Assembly (NCBI RefSeq): GCF_964340395.1
Contig: NC_135554.1
Location: forward strand, 28,770,501 to 28,834,500
Direction of reading: 5' to 3'
Origin: Glandiceps talaboti
Lineage: Eukaryota; Hemichordata; Enteropneusta; Spengelidae
Length of the DNA stretch: 64,000 nucleotides
Position numbers and translations under genes: made by a program
Notes under the pieces: generated by a model
Told to the model about the DNA's origin: nothing
What the model saw: the letters and a program-made list of their open reading frames with translations, nothing else
Databases searched by the model: none
Shown: positions 1-48,925 of the stretch, one piece after another
How the letters are laid out: the number at the start of each line of letters is the position of its first letter
How positions within the stretch are numbered: the stretch's first letter is position 1

Positions 1-1
1 A

Positions 2-205
2 GCACATAATTTACATGTACCAATTGAAAGACTACATACCAAGGAATTCCCCCAGATGAAAGAATGTCATACTAAAGCTATTGCTGATGAAATCCTTGCT
101 ATAATGGATTGCAGCAATACATATGTATTGAAGCGAGAAACCAATTTCAAAGAACTACAATGTCTCAAAATTTATGATCAAAGTTTTTCAAAATTCTCAA
201 AAAGA

Positions 206-232
<27 letters not shown>
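2..232 (+). other. Open frame at the left edge, unidentified
   Basis: One frame is open from base 2 to about 232, where it runs into a (TA)n tract. The peptide ([20 protein letters not shown] and on) is of mixed composition and not obviously low complexity. It could be the end of a coding exon or a mobile-element fragment that starts outside the window. No domain recognised. Confidence 0.25.
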
Positions 233-566
<334 letters not shown>

Positions 567-580
<14 letters not shown>

Positions 581-3500
581 TGTGTGTAATTTTATATTTA
601 TATTTATATAAAATTACATAATTATCTAATATTGTTGTTTTAGTTTTCTGTATGTTGTTTTTGACTCTAGATAAATTATTTCATGTCAAATAAAATATGC
701 TATACTATACATGTACAATGTAGTTGTGTGTGAAGCTATGAAACTTATGTATGTAAGTCTTCTGGGTGTAGGAGATTAGCCCTCAGTGGTTTTGTGGATT
801 GTACAATTACAACCGTACTTGTGGTTGATATGTGATTCTTTACATGTAGATCTGCAAATACATGACTGTACATGCATGTTACCACATATTCACACGTTTC
901 ATGGTGTGTCATTCCTTGTACAATAATAGAGTACATTAATTGTAACGTCCTCGCGATTATCCTATGATACATGTTCACCATGAATTGTTCATTTTACAAT
1001 GATAGTAGAGTACATTGTAGAGTGCTCACGATTATCTGATATCCTTTTTTACAATTTTTATTCACAACATCAATGATTATACTAATGTCATGGCCTGCAC
1101 TTCTTAGTTGGTTACATGTATGTACATAATGTAGATGAATGCTTTAGCTGGTTGGCAAAGGTTGGACATGTGAAGCTGTTCACTATGTTGCTAAATATCA
1201 GTGTGTGTGTGTGACTTTGCTATAGTAAATGTACATGTTCATACATTATATATTTTGTTAATCCATGAGTACCATAAATAAATTTGTGTACGTGAATTAG
1301 GCTGTTAGTTTTGGGGATGAAGCTGTGAATGACATTGGAGAAATCATAAGCCAGAGTGGATTAAAATGCATCTTAATTAGTATTCATTGTATGCTAGTCT
1401 CAACTCACTTGACTGAAGTCACTTGAAAAACATGTCTTAGATTGCCATTGACTTTTCTAGATTCTGTCAATCGATTGGTAACCTGGTAATTCAAATTGTT
1501 TCCGATACTTAATTATTTTGCAAAATTCTTCAAAGTTTGAAATGCTGAAATTGTAAACAACTTGAAAATTTTTCCCAGTATATAACTATATAACACATAT
1601 CTGAAGGTATTTGGCAGTGATTAAATTCTGGATGAATGTTTTTTTATTTTCTTGTCTTTTTTTAAATTATGGCTACAAAAAACAAGCAAATTAAGGATAT
1701 AAAATATATATACCATCTATTGTTAAATTACCCTGCATTCAAAAACGTATATCCAAGTATGTGCAGAATTGCCTATTTTGTTTATGATCATTGTAATAAA
1801 GCCAATCTTATCTTATATATCAAATCTCTTTTCATCACACTGTTTAAATTGTTATCATGATGTGATATTTAAATTAGATATGTTCCACCTGTGGTGTCAT
1901 TTTCATGTTTACATGTTTTCTGTACATAATATTTGTAAATTTCTAAAAATAGATATCACCATCCTTAGTTGGCAAAAGTTTCACATTATTCATCATATAC
2001 TATTGAATATTATGATATTATTACCTTATGATGTTATTGTGTATTTGCCACTTGGCTTGCATTTTCATGCCACGTCAAATCATAAGATGCAAATAGAAAT
2101 ACATGTTGTCATGTAAAATTCCACTCCTAAGCAAACTGATTTTAATTTGCTTGATCATTTAATGGTCAGTGAATCTGATAGAATGTGTCTGTGTGGTGGC
2201 CGGGTGTCATTGTATCATCATTATGTCGGCAGACAGTCAATACAATGAAGAGTGTAAGACAGATTCAATCAGCCAATAGAGACGTACAATACATGTGATT
2301 ATTTCCAGAAATAATGCATCACAAATTGATCCACATCTGTGTAGTGTTCGTAGGTATAATTTTGTAGCATTGTGTAGTATTCAGTATAATACTGTTTTGC
2401 AACTTTAATTCAAATATGGTAGCCAAGCATTGGAGGAGATTTTGCTCTTATTAATTAAAAGTATTAATTTTACCAAACAGGAAATGAAAATCTAATATAT
2501 GCAGAATTATTGTACATGTCATTGCTACCCAAACAAAGGGAAGTCACTTCAAACCTAAATCTTATACATTTTATATAAGGATAATTCTAAGAGGACTTTA
2601 ATTTAAACATGGCCAATAATAATGTTCCAATACTTCCACTAAAATACATGTATGGCTGATATTAATGTTAAAATACTCCTATCTAAATATCTTTACTTTT
2701 GTCCCTCGGACAGGACTTAAAATAGAGGTCCCGTGTATCGGAGTGCAATACCCAATGCACGTCAAAGTACATTCTACACCTTTCGTAAAGTGTAGGGTGA
2801 AAACCTGTTATAGTGTTTTTTAAACCAGTTTATGTCCATTTTTCTGTAATTGTTCTTAAATTCCTTGCTGTCTTACATTTTTTGTTATTCTGAGCATCAG
2901 CGAACCATTTTGCTTGGCCAATTAGGAGATCTCTTTGTCATTTATTCCTGAAGTGGCTATTGTTTGCAATTGCACTACATATACAAAAAAAGAAAAAAGA
3001 AAAAAAAAATATTGCCAATTTTGATATTTCAAATATCTAATTTTAAATCTTGACATTAAAAATACTGAACTTCAAACATAGCCAATATTGATGTTCAGAA
3101 TTCTTCAATTCAAACAGCTAAAATTATTTTCCAAAATACTGAATTTTATGTACAGCTAAATGTACATGTAATATGAATATTCTCATAATGAAAGGTGATA
3201 ACAGTCTCATATCCCCAATGGTAGTATGCAAATTATCACTGGCTATAGGTTAAAGTATTTCCACACCATCATGCTAGAGTACTTTATCACTTATGAATAT
3301 TCAAATTCCTAGTGATATATCACTCATTTTTTTTTGATGATGGAGATAAAGATCTTTGCCAACTGTCGAAATATACATATATCCATGATTACAGCATATA
3401 GTTATTATTATTATTATTAAAATGGTAATGTATGGAATATGATCAGTGCAATTACATTGTATAGTTCGGCTGTATGAGTGTATAGTTAATGAGTTTGATA

Positions 3501-5989
3501 TGAATTAGTCATTAGAGTGGTATGGCTAGTGCGACCACAATAATAACTATTATCATATGTGTATCTATATTGCGTATATGTTGTGTATGATATAACTGAA
3601 AATACACATCCAATGTACATGTAGAATGTAGGTACTACTCTATGTTTACCTACACTGATTTGTGTGCATAAAGCATGTGCTGAGAGATCATTTGCATTTA
3701 AAAAACGCAGATAATTCTTTTGAAAAAATAAATATACGGTTTCGGATAAAGATATGTAATGATGGCATGATACATGTACTTGGCATTACACCTTGCTTGC
3801 AGTGCTTCCTGTTGCATTTACATGAGTGAGTTGAATGAAAGTAGAGCCAAGGAGGACATTTACTGCAAACAAATATCTGAGAACAACATTTCTGCATTCG
3901 CATATCATCATAGGGGTTCTTTTGTCATACAGCAGAGAAATATATGTTTTGGGTAGCGAAATTTCTCTGGTGAAAGTGTATGTACTGTGTTCATTACTGA
4001 AGTACAGTACATGTACATTTGTATGGTGAACTCATTCACCTATTACTAGTATTAGTTAGTTACATGTAAGTCTTCATAAAAATACTTGCAATGAAAGTAA
4101 ACTAGTCAATATCCTTCAGATGTTCTGTTATGTAGTTGATAATGATGACATCGGTCATTTTAAATAATTCAGGTTAATCAATATGTTAAGTAGTAGTATT
4201 GTCACAGGTGTTCGAATATGAGGCTACAAAAGGAATTACATATATTATGTACATGTACATATACAAAATGCACTTTCTGATACTGTATGGATGTATATAG
4301 TTCTTTTTGTTAAATATGTTTTGTTGAATCTTTTAGGAATATTCTGTTAAAGGTTCCAATACTTCATAACATCATTAGATACACACATAATTATGCCCTA
4401 AACAAGGGGATACTCACTATCAAGATTTATAGATTGAAGAAATTTAAATGTGTGCAGTCAAAATATCAGAAAATGACTGAAAAATACTACAATAAATAAT
4501 TGACTCTACCTGTACATGTATTTAGTCAAGTCCATTTTTGAACTTTAGCAAACAACAGAGACAGATTTGATATTACAATGTGCATGCATGTTACATTAGG
4601 GGTCCAGTAGTGAAGTTTATATTAAATAGCAGGTCTGTTGACAAACTGGTTGTCATTGAGTTCAGTAATGCAATGAAATATACTGTATCACCAAATGCTG
4701 CATTCAGATAAGGCATGTATTTATAAGATCCCAGAAACCTTAGGTTCCTCATCATCACATACAAATAAATGATACAGAAAGTAATACATGTACTTATGGC
4801 TAATGCTAGTATTCTAAAACAATAACAGTCCATGTAAGACCAGAATGAAAATAGTTAAAAGATACACAGTATACAACTAAAAACTGAAAATAAAAAGTCT
4901 GCTAAAAAGTTGAAAACTGCAGAAACTACATCCTTTATCATACATACATGTACATGCTCAAGTAACTCAAAATACTGCTTGAGGGCTGACAAACATCTAG
5001 TTACTAGTAAAAGTTGTCCTATAGATCTCAACTTTCTTGAAGGATTCAATTATGGGAATATTAATCAAATACATGTATGTGTTTTTTATCACATTTTTAA
5101 AAAAATCAAATTCATCACATTCCACATTTTTTCTAGAAAGTTTTGTCAATGTATTTATATCTGTTATGTCAACTGCAGGTGTTAAATTAGGTCTGAAATG
5201 TCAATTCAACTATTAAAAGCATTACAGCAGAAATGTTGATTAATGAGATGATAATAAAATGGAAAATTGTTTCCAATAGAAAAAAGGCATATCTATACAA
5301 ATTCTACTAGTAGAAAGGTGGGACAGCTGAAAGCAATTTGATTCTTTGAAGCAATTCCAACTATTCATAAATGTAACTGTATAGAAATTGTAATCAGCAG
5401 TAAGTATAAAGTACAGGAAGTGTCATTCAAGCATGAAAACGTTTATGTGTTATGGATAGAAATTCAAATTAACTACATCAGAAGGTGAATGTAGGGCAAA
5501 AGCCATTGCAAGTACATGTATATGTAGTCTGCATATAGTATATTGCATTGTAATATGTATATCTCAGTTTACATTGTATATCCAGTGTGTATACAATGTA
5601 CTTACATTATAATAAATACATAATACATATCAATACACACATATTATTTACATACTGTGATGTATGTATACATTATATATTACACTAAGCAGTTTCATTT
5701 GAACATATAGAATAAACAGTAAAGTGTTCCTGGCCAAGAGTTGGAGACGTTCGCTCAGGCTTTGCAGAGCTACCCCATTAGGCCCAATCCATATCTATCA
5801 TAATCTACATTTATATATATATCAAACCAGGATTTATAAATGTCGATCCTTGCCAGGATTACTATTTGCGATTTTATCGAACATTAAATCGACTATTCTA
5901 TTGTGTCTTTGTTGGTATAGTTTCTGAAATTTCGTACATCCATTCAAATATGAGATACTGTTACAGTGGGATGATTGCATATTTTATAT
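567..5989. other. Intronic or intergenic, no gene seen
   Basis: AT-rich, with many TACATGTA motifs and only short unsupported reading frames. The sole repeat recognised is a SINE-like fragment at about 2695-2815. No exon with consistent splice sites or domain content was found, so the 5' exons of the kinase gene could not be placed here. Confidence 0.5.
2695..2815 (+). repeat. SINE-like fragment
   Basis: It contains GTCCCTCGGACAGGACTT, GGTCCCGTGTATCGG, CAATGCACGTCAAAG and CTTTCGTAAAGTGTAGGGT in order. This order resembles a conserved SINE body that I recall from several marine invertebrates. No promoter boxes or tail were resolved. Confidence 0.4.
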
Positions 5990-7115
5990 GATTTAGTGTA
6001 AGACTCTGGATTGTAAAGGGTCATGAAACTTTCGCACTGTAGGAGCTGTAAACGACCTATCGCTACAAATCATCTTAGATTATCGTCAATCTTGTGATTG
6101 TTGAGGTATGTGGAAGATACGCCATGTTTTGTTTTCCCTGCCTATTGAATCACTCTTCCTTGTGAAGATTTTGCTTTAAACTCAGATTCATATTGCTGCA
6201 GTAGCTGCTGTTTAAATGCCGTATAGTATTTGTCTGGTGAATCGAATGTCACTTCCTAGTCTACTGCAATTTCATAGATGTATTTATCCTCTCCTTTAAT
6301 AACAAGATGTGCTGATGCTTGCATATTTCATAGAGATTAACCTCAATTGACTTTGGCTAATTAACTTTGGACTGCTCTACAATGTTGCCGGTATTTTCGA
6401 TAATGTACATGTAGCCTTGCACTGGTCAACTCTGCCATAGGGTACTCAATCCAGTGTAACCATTTATCAAGCCTTGCTCGAAAACAATCACTGACCACAG
6501 GCATCCCTGGATAATGCCTTTATTGTGTTGGATGGGTTGTGTTATTGCAGTTGCTGTTTAAAGGAATTCACCGCTATAGATGTCTCTGGTTATATCAATA
6601 TATACTATAGGTCCGGATATCCTGCTCCTTTCAGTTCCCTTATCAAGAAATCATGGTCTGTGCTGCCAAAAGCATCTTTGATATCAGTGAAACTAACGAT
6701 ATAGTTTCAAGTTTGTGTGAAGGAAAATCACTAACTGCAGATTTTAAACAGAATACATGTTCTTGCAGCCCATTTCTGGGCATAGACCCCTTCTGACAAG
6801 TAGATACGCATTGAGTGCTGACATGACAATCCACTCTATGTGACGTTTCTGGGTATAGACCCCTTCTGACAAGTAGATAGGCGTTGAGTGTTGACAATCC
6901 ACTCAATGTGATGTTTCTGGATGAGTTTTATGAATAATTCATATGAAATTGGTCGCCAATCTTCAATATTGCTGTGATTTCCATTCATTTTTATAGGTAC
7001 AAGAGTGATGATACCATGCTTCCAATCGGGTGGAACGTTACGATGACATACATTGTAGGGACACGTTATAAATAGCCTTAAGCGTACATACTTAAGCATG
7101 CATTATGTAAATACT
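5990..7115 (-). pseudogene. Non-LTR retrotransposon RT fragment, decayed
   Basis: On the minus strand, frames encode VPPDWKHGIITLVPIKMNG, EDWRPISY, QKGSIPRN, GLQEHVFCLKSAVSDF and, in a shifted frame, TDIKDAFGSTDHDFLIREL. These are the RT fingers and the block containing the first catalytic Asp. Frameshifts and stops interrupt it; a 60-bp stretch containing QKG is duplicated (about 6780-6900). The left part (about 6100-6400) encodes pieces resembling the C-terminal region. No intact ORF. Confidence 0.75.
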
Positions 7116-7179
7116 GCAATGTAGTCTGTGATAGGTATGAATTGGCTTGATTTTGATAATTAACCCTGGAGGTCAAGGT

Positions 7180-8165
7180 TAAGTTTTCACTTTTAAATGA
7201 GTAATTTGCATAATTAATGGTTTTCAGTAATCAGGTTATTTCTTAAATAACTTGGTGCACACATCAGCCATAACAAATCACACACGATTGTGATTTATGC
7301 AAATATATGCAAATATGCCTAGCAACAAGACCACGCCCATGCCAACAGCCAACTGCAGTTGTGCTACAGTTGGCGATATTTTTGAAAGTACTCTTTAATT
7401 GTGATGTGTATTTTTTATAAATAATAATTTTACCTTCCGTAAGGGAATGTTATATGATGTAACTCTTACTTTTAATGTCACTTGCATAATTAATGATTTT
7501 CATTAATTAGGTTATATCTTAAGAATGCATGCTGCAAACTCAACATAATTCAGTTCGTACATTGATGATAACAAAGTCCATGTGCCATATAAAGTTTGAT
7601 GATGTAGCTATTAGTTTTGATAAGTCATTTGCATAATTAATGATTTTCAGTAATTATGCAATATTTTAAAGATTGCATACTTCAAATTGAATATAATTTG
7701 ATGCATACATGTACTTCAAACATAATCAATCACATATGTTCTGAGAAGCTTGATAATGTACATGTAGATTGTAGTTTTTAATGAGTCATTTGCATAATTA
7801 ATGATTTTCAGTAATTAGGCCATATCTTAAAATGCACTCTTCAAATTCAATTAAATTTGGTACATACTTCAAACATAACTTATCGCATATGTTCTTTTCT
7901 TTCGAATAGTTATTGTGTGTAGGAACGAAAATCTAAAGACTTTGCCCTTACAGAAGGCATTTAGTTTAAATCTGGTTGATAATTAGGCAATATCTTTAGA
8001 ATGCAAGCTTTAAATTTTAGATAATTTAGTAAATACGTTGATGGTAAAGAAGTACATGTGTCCTATAAAGCTTTTTGATGTAGCTTTGAAACTCAAGGGT
8101 TAATTTGCATAACTAAGGATTTTCGATAATTAGGCATTATTTTGCTCTAGAACTACTAAAAATAG
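7180..8165 (+). repeat. Tandem array of about 150-bp units with octamer and homeobox-like core
   Basis: The segment CATTTGCATAATTAATG followed by ATTTTCAGTAATTAGG recurs about five times (near 7200, 7480, 7625, 7790 and 8105). Each is followed by related sequence such as CTTCAAATTCAATTAAATTTGG. A short piece of HTG second-type unit lies inside at about 7300-7380. Confidence 0.7.
7300..7380 (+). repeat. HTG element fragment (3' end)
   Basis: ATGCAAATATGCCTAGCAAC, then GACCACGCCCATGCCAACAG and CAGTTGTGCTACAGTTGG: a single second-type unit joined to the 3' terminus. Confidence 0.7.
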
Positions 8166-9897
8166 AAAATGATGTGTATCAACTTGATGTGAACAAATCT
8201 AAATAGACTTCCTCAAAGGCACATGCACACCAAATATCAAAGCAATCTGACCATCAGTTTTGGAAAAGAAAGTCAAAAATATAATTCACTAACAATAGAC
8301 TCATCAACTTTGCATGAAAAATCCTGAATAGCACCAATTGACAAATCAAGCAATTGACGAAGTGCTGATTTTATTTTAACCTTCACCTGTGATATCATGG
8401 ATGAATATGTTCTGTCCTTGTACAAGTTCAAGTTAGGCAAGGCCATGTCTAACTACATGTACATGTACATGTTGTATCCTGAGAGAGTATAGAAGCTTGA
8501 ATGCACAGTATCCTGTGCATTTACATCTATTGATGCTGAACAGCTGGAAATGTGAATGTATGCAAAGAATACTGAGAGTCGTTCTGTTTATCCTCCCTTA
8601 CTTTCTGAGTTTTCAATCTGTAATGAACATTTGTCACTTTTCTGTTTTTGATCTTTTGCCACTGACTGATGGATCATTGTTTCTCTCCATGTCATCTACT
8701 TGTTAGTATATTTTATAATACCTTAATTATTCCAGTGCTCCTCTTTTACCAATACCCACTGCACATAGCAAGCCTTTGTATGTACATGTAACCATCTACT
8801 AATCTATTATAGCTAAAATAATGTAGGCTTGGTGTTTCACTTATGCAACATGACATTTATTATACACCGTCAGACAACTTCTAATGCAAAAGGAACAATT
8901 ACATACATTTGTATGCCATGCACAGTGGGAATGCAGAAGTACAATGTAGTCAAGTTGATATGTTGATTATCAGTTAGAAAATAAACAGTTGAAGCCATTA
9001 AAATCATCAAGTCCATGTGTAATGTTTTCATTAGAAACCTGTTTTTACTGCACTGTGAAAGAATAGTAAAAAAATGCTTATCACTGTTCAGTGTGATTGG
9101 CCAAAGGATCCTGCTGTGTTTGTTGTGTCTCTCAAGATCTGTTATTGTTAGTCTTGACTTGAAATACAATGTATGTCTATCTTTGTGTCAAAAACATAAT
9201 GTCCCATGAGTGAAACACCAAGCGAACATCATTTTAGCTGTAACACTGAACTCATGAGGGATGGCCCTCACTGGACATCTTTGGAGACAAAAAAGTGTTT
9301 TTATACTTTCAGAACTATCCAGTATATATAAAGATTATTATGTCATCAATTTTGTTAATCTGAATAATCATAATAATGAAGAAAAATGACTGAGATATGC
9401 AAATGTGTCTTAATTTCTTTGAAGTGTACTCTCCAATTTCTTGTAATCCATGGCACTTTGAACATGTATATGTATGTAGTTTGAGAACAATAACATTATA
9501 TGTAATCAATTACATCAGGCGAGCAGTACCATTTGATCAAATCAGATTCTAATCATACATTGTTTAGCTTTTACCCCACTGCAGTTCACACTCTTAATGA
9601 ATTAAATTAAGTTATCTGATGGTGCACCAATCTCGTGTTAGGAGTCATGTACACAATACTAAAAAATACATATTATGTGCATGCAAATGTATAGAATCAA
9701 GCCATGGTGTAAGGAACATTTTTACAAGTGTACTATCATTAATTGATAATACTAGTGCTAATGGTCTACTTATTGCAGAATCTGTACATACGTGTATCCT
9801 ATTTCAGCTTGTTCTTTTATCGTCATCTCTTATTTCTTGGTGGTGGTTCATTTCTTTACATCTTTTCTTTTCTCTTTCCTTATCTCTTTCTCTCCAG
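8166..9897. other. Sequence upstream of first visible exon
   Basis: Nothing gene-like seen. It holds one SINE 3' fragment (9254-9350) and the pyrimidine-rich acceptor tract of the laminin-EGF exon (about 9815-9897). Confidence 0.5.
9254..9350 (+). repeat. tRNA-SINE 3' fragment
   Basis: GAGGGATGGCCCTCACTGG, GGAGACAAAAAAGTGTTTTT, CTATCCAGTATATATAAAGA and TTATTATG match the 3' half of the SINE at 17259-17530. The tRNA-like half is missing, as expected from 5' truncation. Confidence 0.75.
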
Positions 9898-46039
<36,142 letters not shown>

Positions 46040-46347
46040 TAGCAGGTCTTCCTATAGAGGAACTCATTTTAAACTTTTTCATAATACCTAGAGTGATTAC
46101 AAGACATTGACCAATGCATCACAGTTAGGATAAAATGAAACAGACCATTGTGCAATATACAAACTCATAAAACATGTATACATAGAGAGTTTGAGATTTT
46201 TTCAAATCTTGATATGGAGGGGATCGAGGGAAGATATTTTCCTTTTTCTGTGTACTGGTAATAGTTATCTATAACCCTTACAAGATAATGGAAGAACATA
46301 AATATTTGCATAACACTATAGTATTGTTATTAGCATAACTTCATTTT

Positions 46348-46397
46348 TAGCACAGATGAACTGAGGTGAAGTTCAGTAGTGCTATAGGCATGGTGAA

Positions 46398-46441
<44 letters not shown>

Positions 46442-47452
46442 ATGTATGTGTATGTGTATGCGTCTGTGTCTGCAAACGAACTTAAAAGTCAAAAACTGAC
46501 AGACCGATTTGCTTGGTTTTTGGTGGGGTCATTACTTAGGACATGTAGATGGAAAATTGTTCAGATGAAAATGATTGCATCACAGATGTGTGATTTGGGT
46601 AAAAAAATGTCATTTTTTGGTGAACAGACCTAAATTAACAAATGGGCAGATTGGTCTGAAATTTGGTGAGAATGTTCTTAGGGGTTTGTAAATTAAGATT
46701 TGTTCATGACATGATGATTCCACAAGTAATATGCAAATTAGGGCTAAAAATGTGTCTTTTTGGTCAAAAATCTTTAATTCCAAAACTACAGAGCAGATTC
46801 AGCTGAAATTTAATGGGGGGGGGGGGGGGGGGCATCTGGGGGTGTATAGATGAACAAATAGTAAGCATATAATGATCAGTGATATGCAAATTAGATGTAA
46901 ACATGTCAAAGTTTTGGTCAAAAACTTTTATCTCAAAAAGTACTTGGTCAATGAGACTGAAACTTGGTCAGAAGTTTCTAGAAATGTTATTCTGCAGATT
47001 TTCTTCAAAACATATTTACACAATTGGCCTTAGCAACCATGACCACGCTCTTAGAAACAACCAAATGGGAGTATATATTTTGGTTAAATAACAACATCAT
47101 CTGGTAGGCAAGTGAGTAAACATTCAAAAAATGTATGCAAATATCCCTTGCAACCATGACCACGCCCATAGCAACAACCAAAGATGGTGTATTTCACAAA
47201 GATAACAACAGGGATTCTTATACAAGTGAATAAACATTCAAAAAATGTATCCAAATATGTCTAGCAACATGACTACGCTTGGCCATAGCAACAGCCAAAT
47301 GATCACATATGTTGCAAAGATAACAACAGGGTAGGATAGGCAACTGGATAATCATTCAGCAAATGAACACCTATACCTAGCATGGATCAGCATGTGGGTA
47401 AACATTTTTAAAAACTGTACAGTTGTGCTACAATGCGATTGATGCTATTTTC
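46348..47452 (+). mobile_element. HTG element downstream of the kinase stop
   Basis: TAGCACAGATGAACTGAGG start, (TG)n 46399-46439, three first-type units with a G run (46816-46832), GTTATTCTGCAG, three to four second-type units and the end CTGTACAGTTGTGCTACAAT. It starts about 310 bp after the stop codon and may be part of the 3' UTR. Confidence 0.88.
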
Positions 47453-48650
47453 TAATTTGAGTTGTTGAATTTATTACTTTTTTGAGAGACCAGAGCTGGA
47501 ATTTATTATTTTGTAATATCCTGAAGAAGCCGAGGATGTCATTGTATGAGTTAAGTCCTTGCAATACATTACCTTACAAATCTTAATCGTCTTGCACTTA
47601 TTTTGTTTTATCTACGTCTACATCTAGATGGCTAAATACCAAAGTTCTGGAAATTTATATTGTTGATATGAAAATAGTTGATAAGTGGAAAGAATGCAAA
47701 AAAGAAAATTAGTATGTTTTCAATCATTACATCTCCTAGACTAAAAGAATTGTCATTGTTTGCACTCTTGAAACTATAAAGTAATGAATAGTTACAAGAA
47801 CGCAAACAAATGGATTTCTCAGTGTAGAAATTATGATGTACAAACTAGTGTTACAGTATATGTACTTTTTTCCAATATTTCCCACAGATTTTTTTAGGAA
47901 AGTTTGTGACAGCAATGATTAATTATTAATTTGATAATTCCCCTCTATTATTAATTTATTCCTACTCTTATTATCATTCGATCCTCAGTAGACAATTTTT
48001 GCTCTAAAACTGCCTATTTTTTCAGTTTAAAAGATACACTAAGTATATACTGACTTTTTTGTCTTATTATTTTATATCTAACAAGTTTTTGATGGAACAC
48101 TTTTTATTAGTATCTACAGTGTCACAGTTACAACTCAACTTATTAATGCTTCATCTGTCAAGAGATTATTTGTCAGTTCTTGATCCACAACATTCAAATC
48201 TTGGTAATATTAGTAAATTGAATACCAAACTCTTCACCACAATTATTGGACGAATTAAGAAGGAATTGAGGAACAGTGAAGTTCAAATTTTTCTTAAAAA
48301 AGAATAATTTCCAAAATAAAGAATTGTCATGCGATAAAATGTCCAAAATTGTGAGCATACTATAATGGCTGTTTTCTAGCAGTGCATCATGTTATAGTAT
48401 GGATTGGAATTATACAAATTGATGAAGTTGTTTCCTTTGGATATATAGTGTTATAGGTAAAACTGATGTACGTACACTCATGCCAGGGCTTCATAAGTTG
48501 CTGCTCAGAAGCCAAGGTGTGAATGTCTCCTGGAAATTAAATTATTGATAATTTATCAAGTTAACTGAAATCTCTGGAGTCTGATGTTGACTCTGGTGAC
48601 AAATTTGCCTAAATTGCCAATGGTGCTTGCTTATAACACATTTTATGTAT
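47453..48650. other. Intergenic, nothing certain
   Basis: AT-rich. A frame at 48059-48307 (NLGNISKLNTKLFTTIIGRI) is open, but no domain was recognised. Confidence 0.4.
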
Positions 48651-48925
48651 AACACCTGCTATATACAACACCCAGATATGTACAACACCTGGTATGTACA
48701 ACATTTGATATGTATAACACCTGTTATGTACAACACCTGGTATGTATACCATCTGGCATGCACAATGCATGGTATGTATTACACTTGTTATGTCTAGCAC
48801 GTGCTATGTGTAACACCTGTTATGTACAACTCCTGTTATGTATAACACGTTGTATGTATAGCACCTGTTATGTATAGCACCTGTTATGTATAACACCTGG
48901 TATGTACAACACCTGTTATGTATAC
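48651..48925. repeat. About 18-bp minisatellite
   Basis: Units such as TATGTATAACACCTGT and TATGTACAACACCTGG repeat about 15 times with many point changes. Confidence 0.85.
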
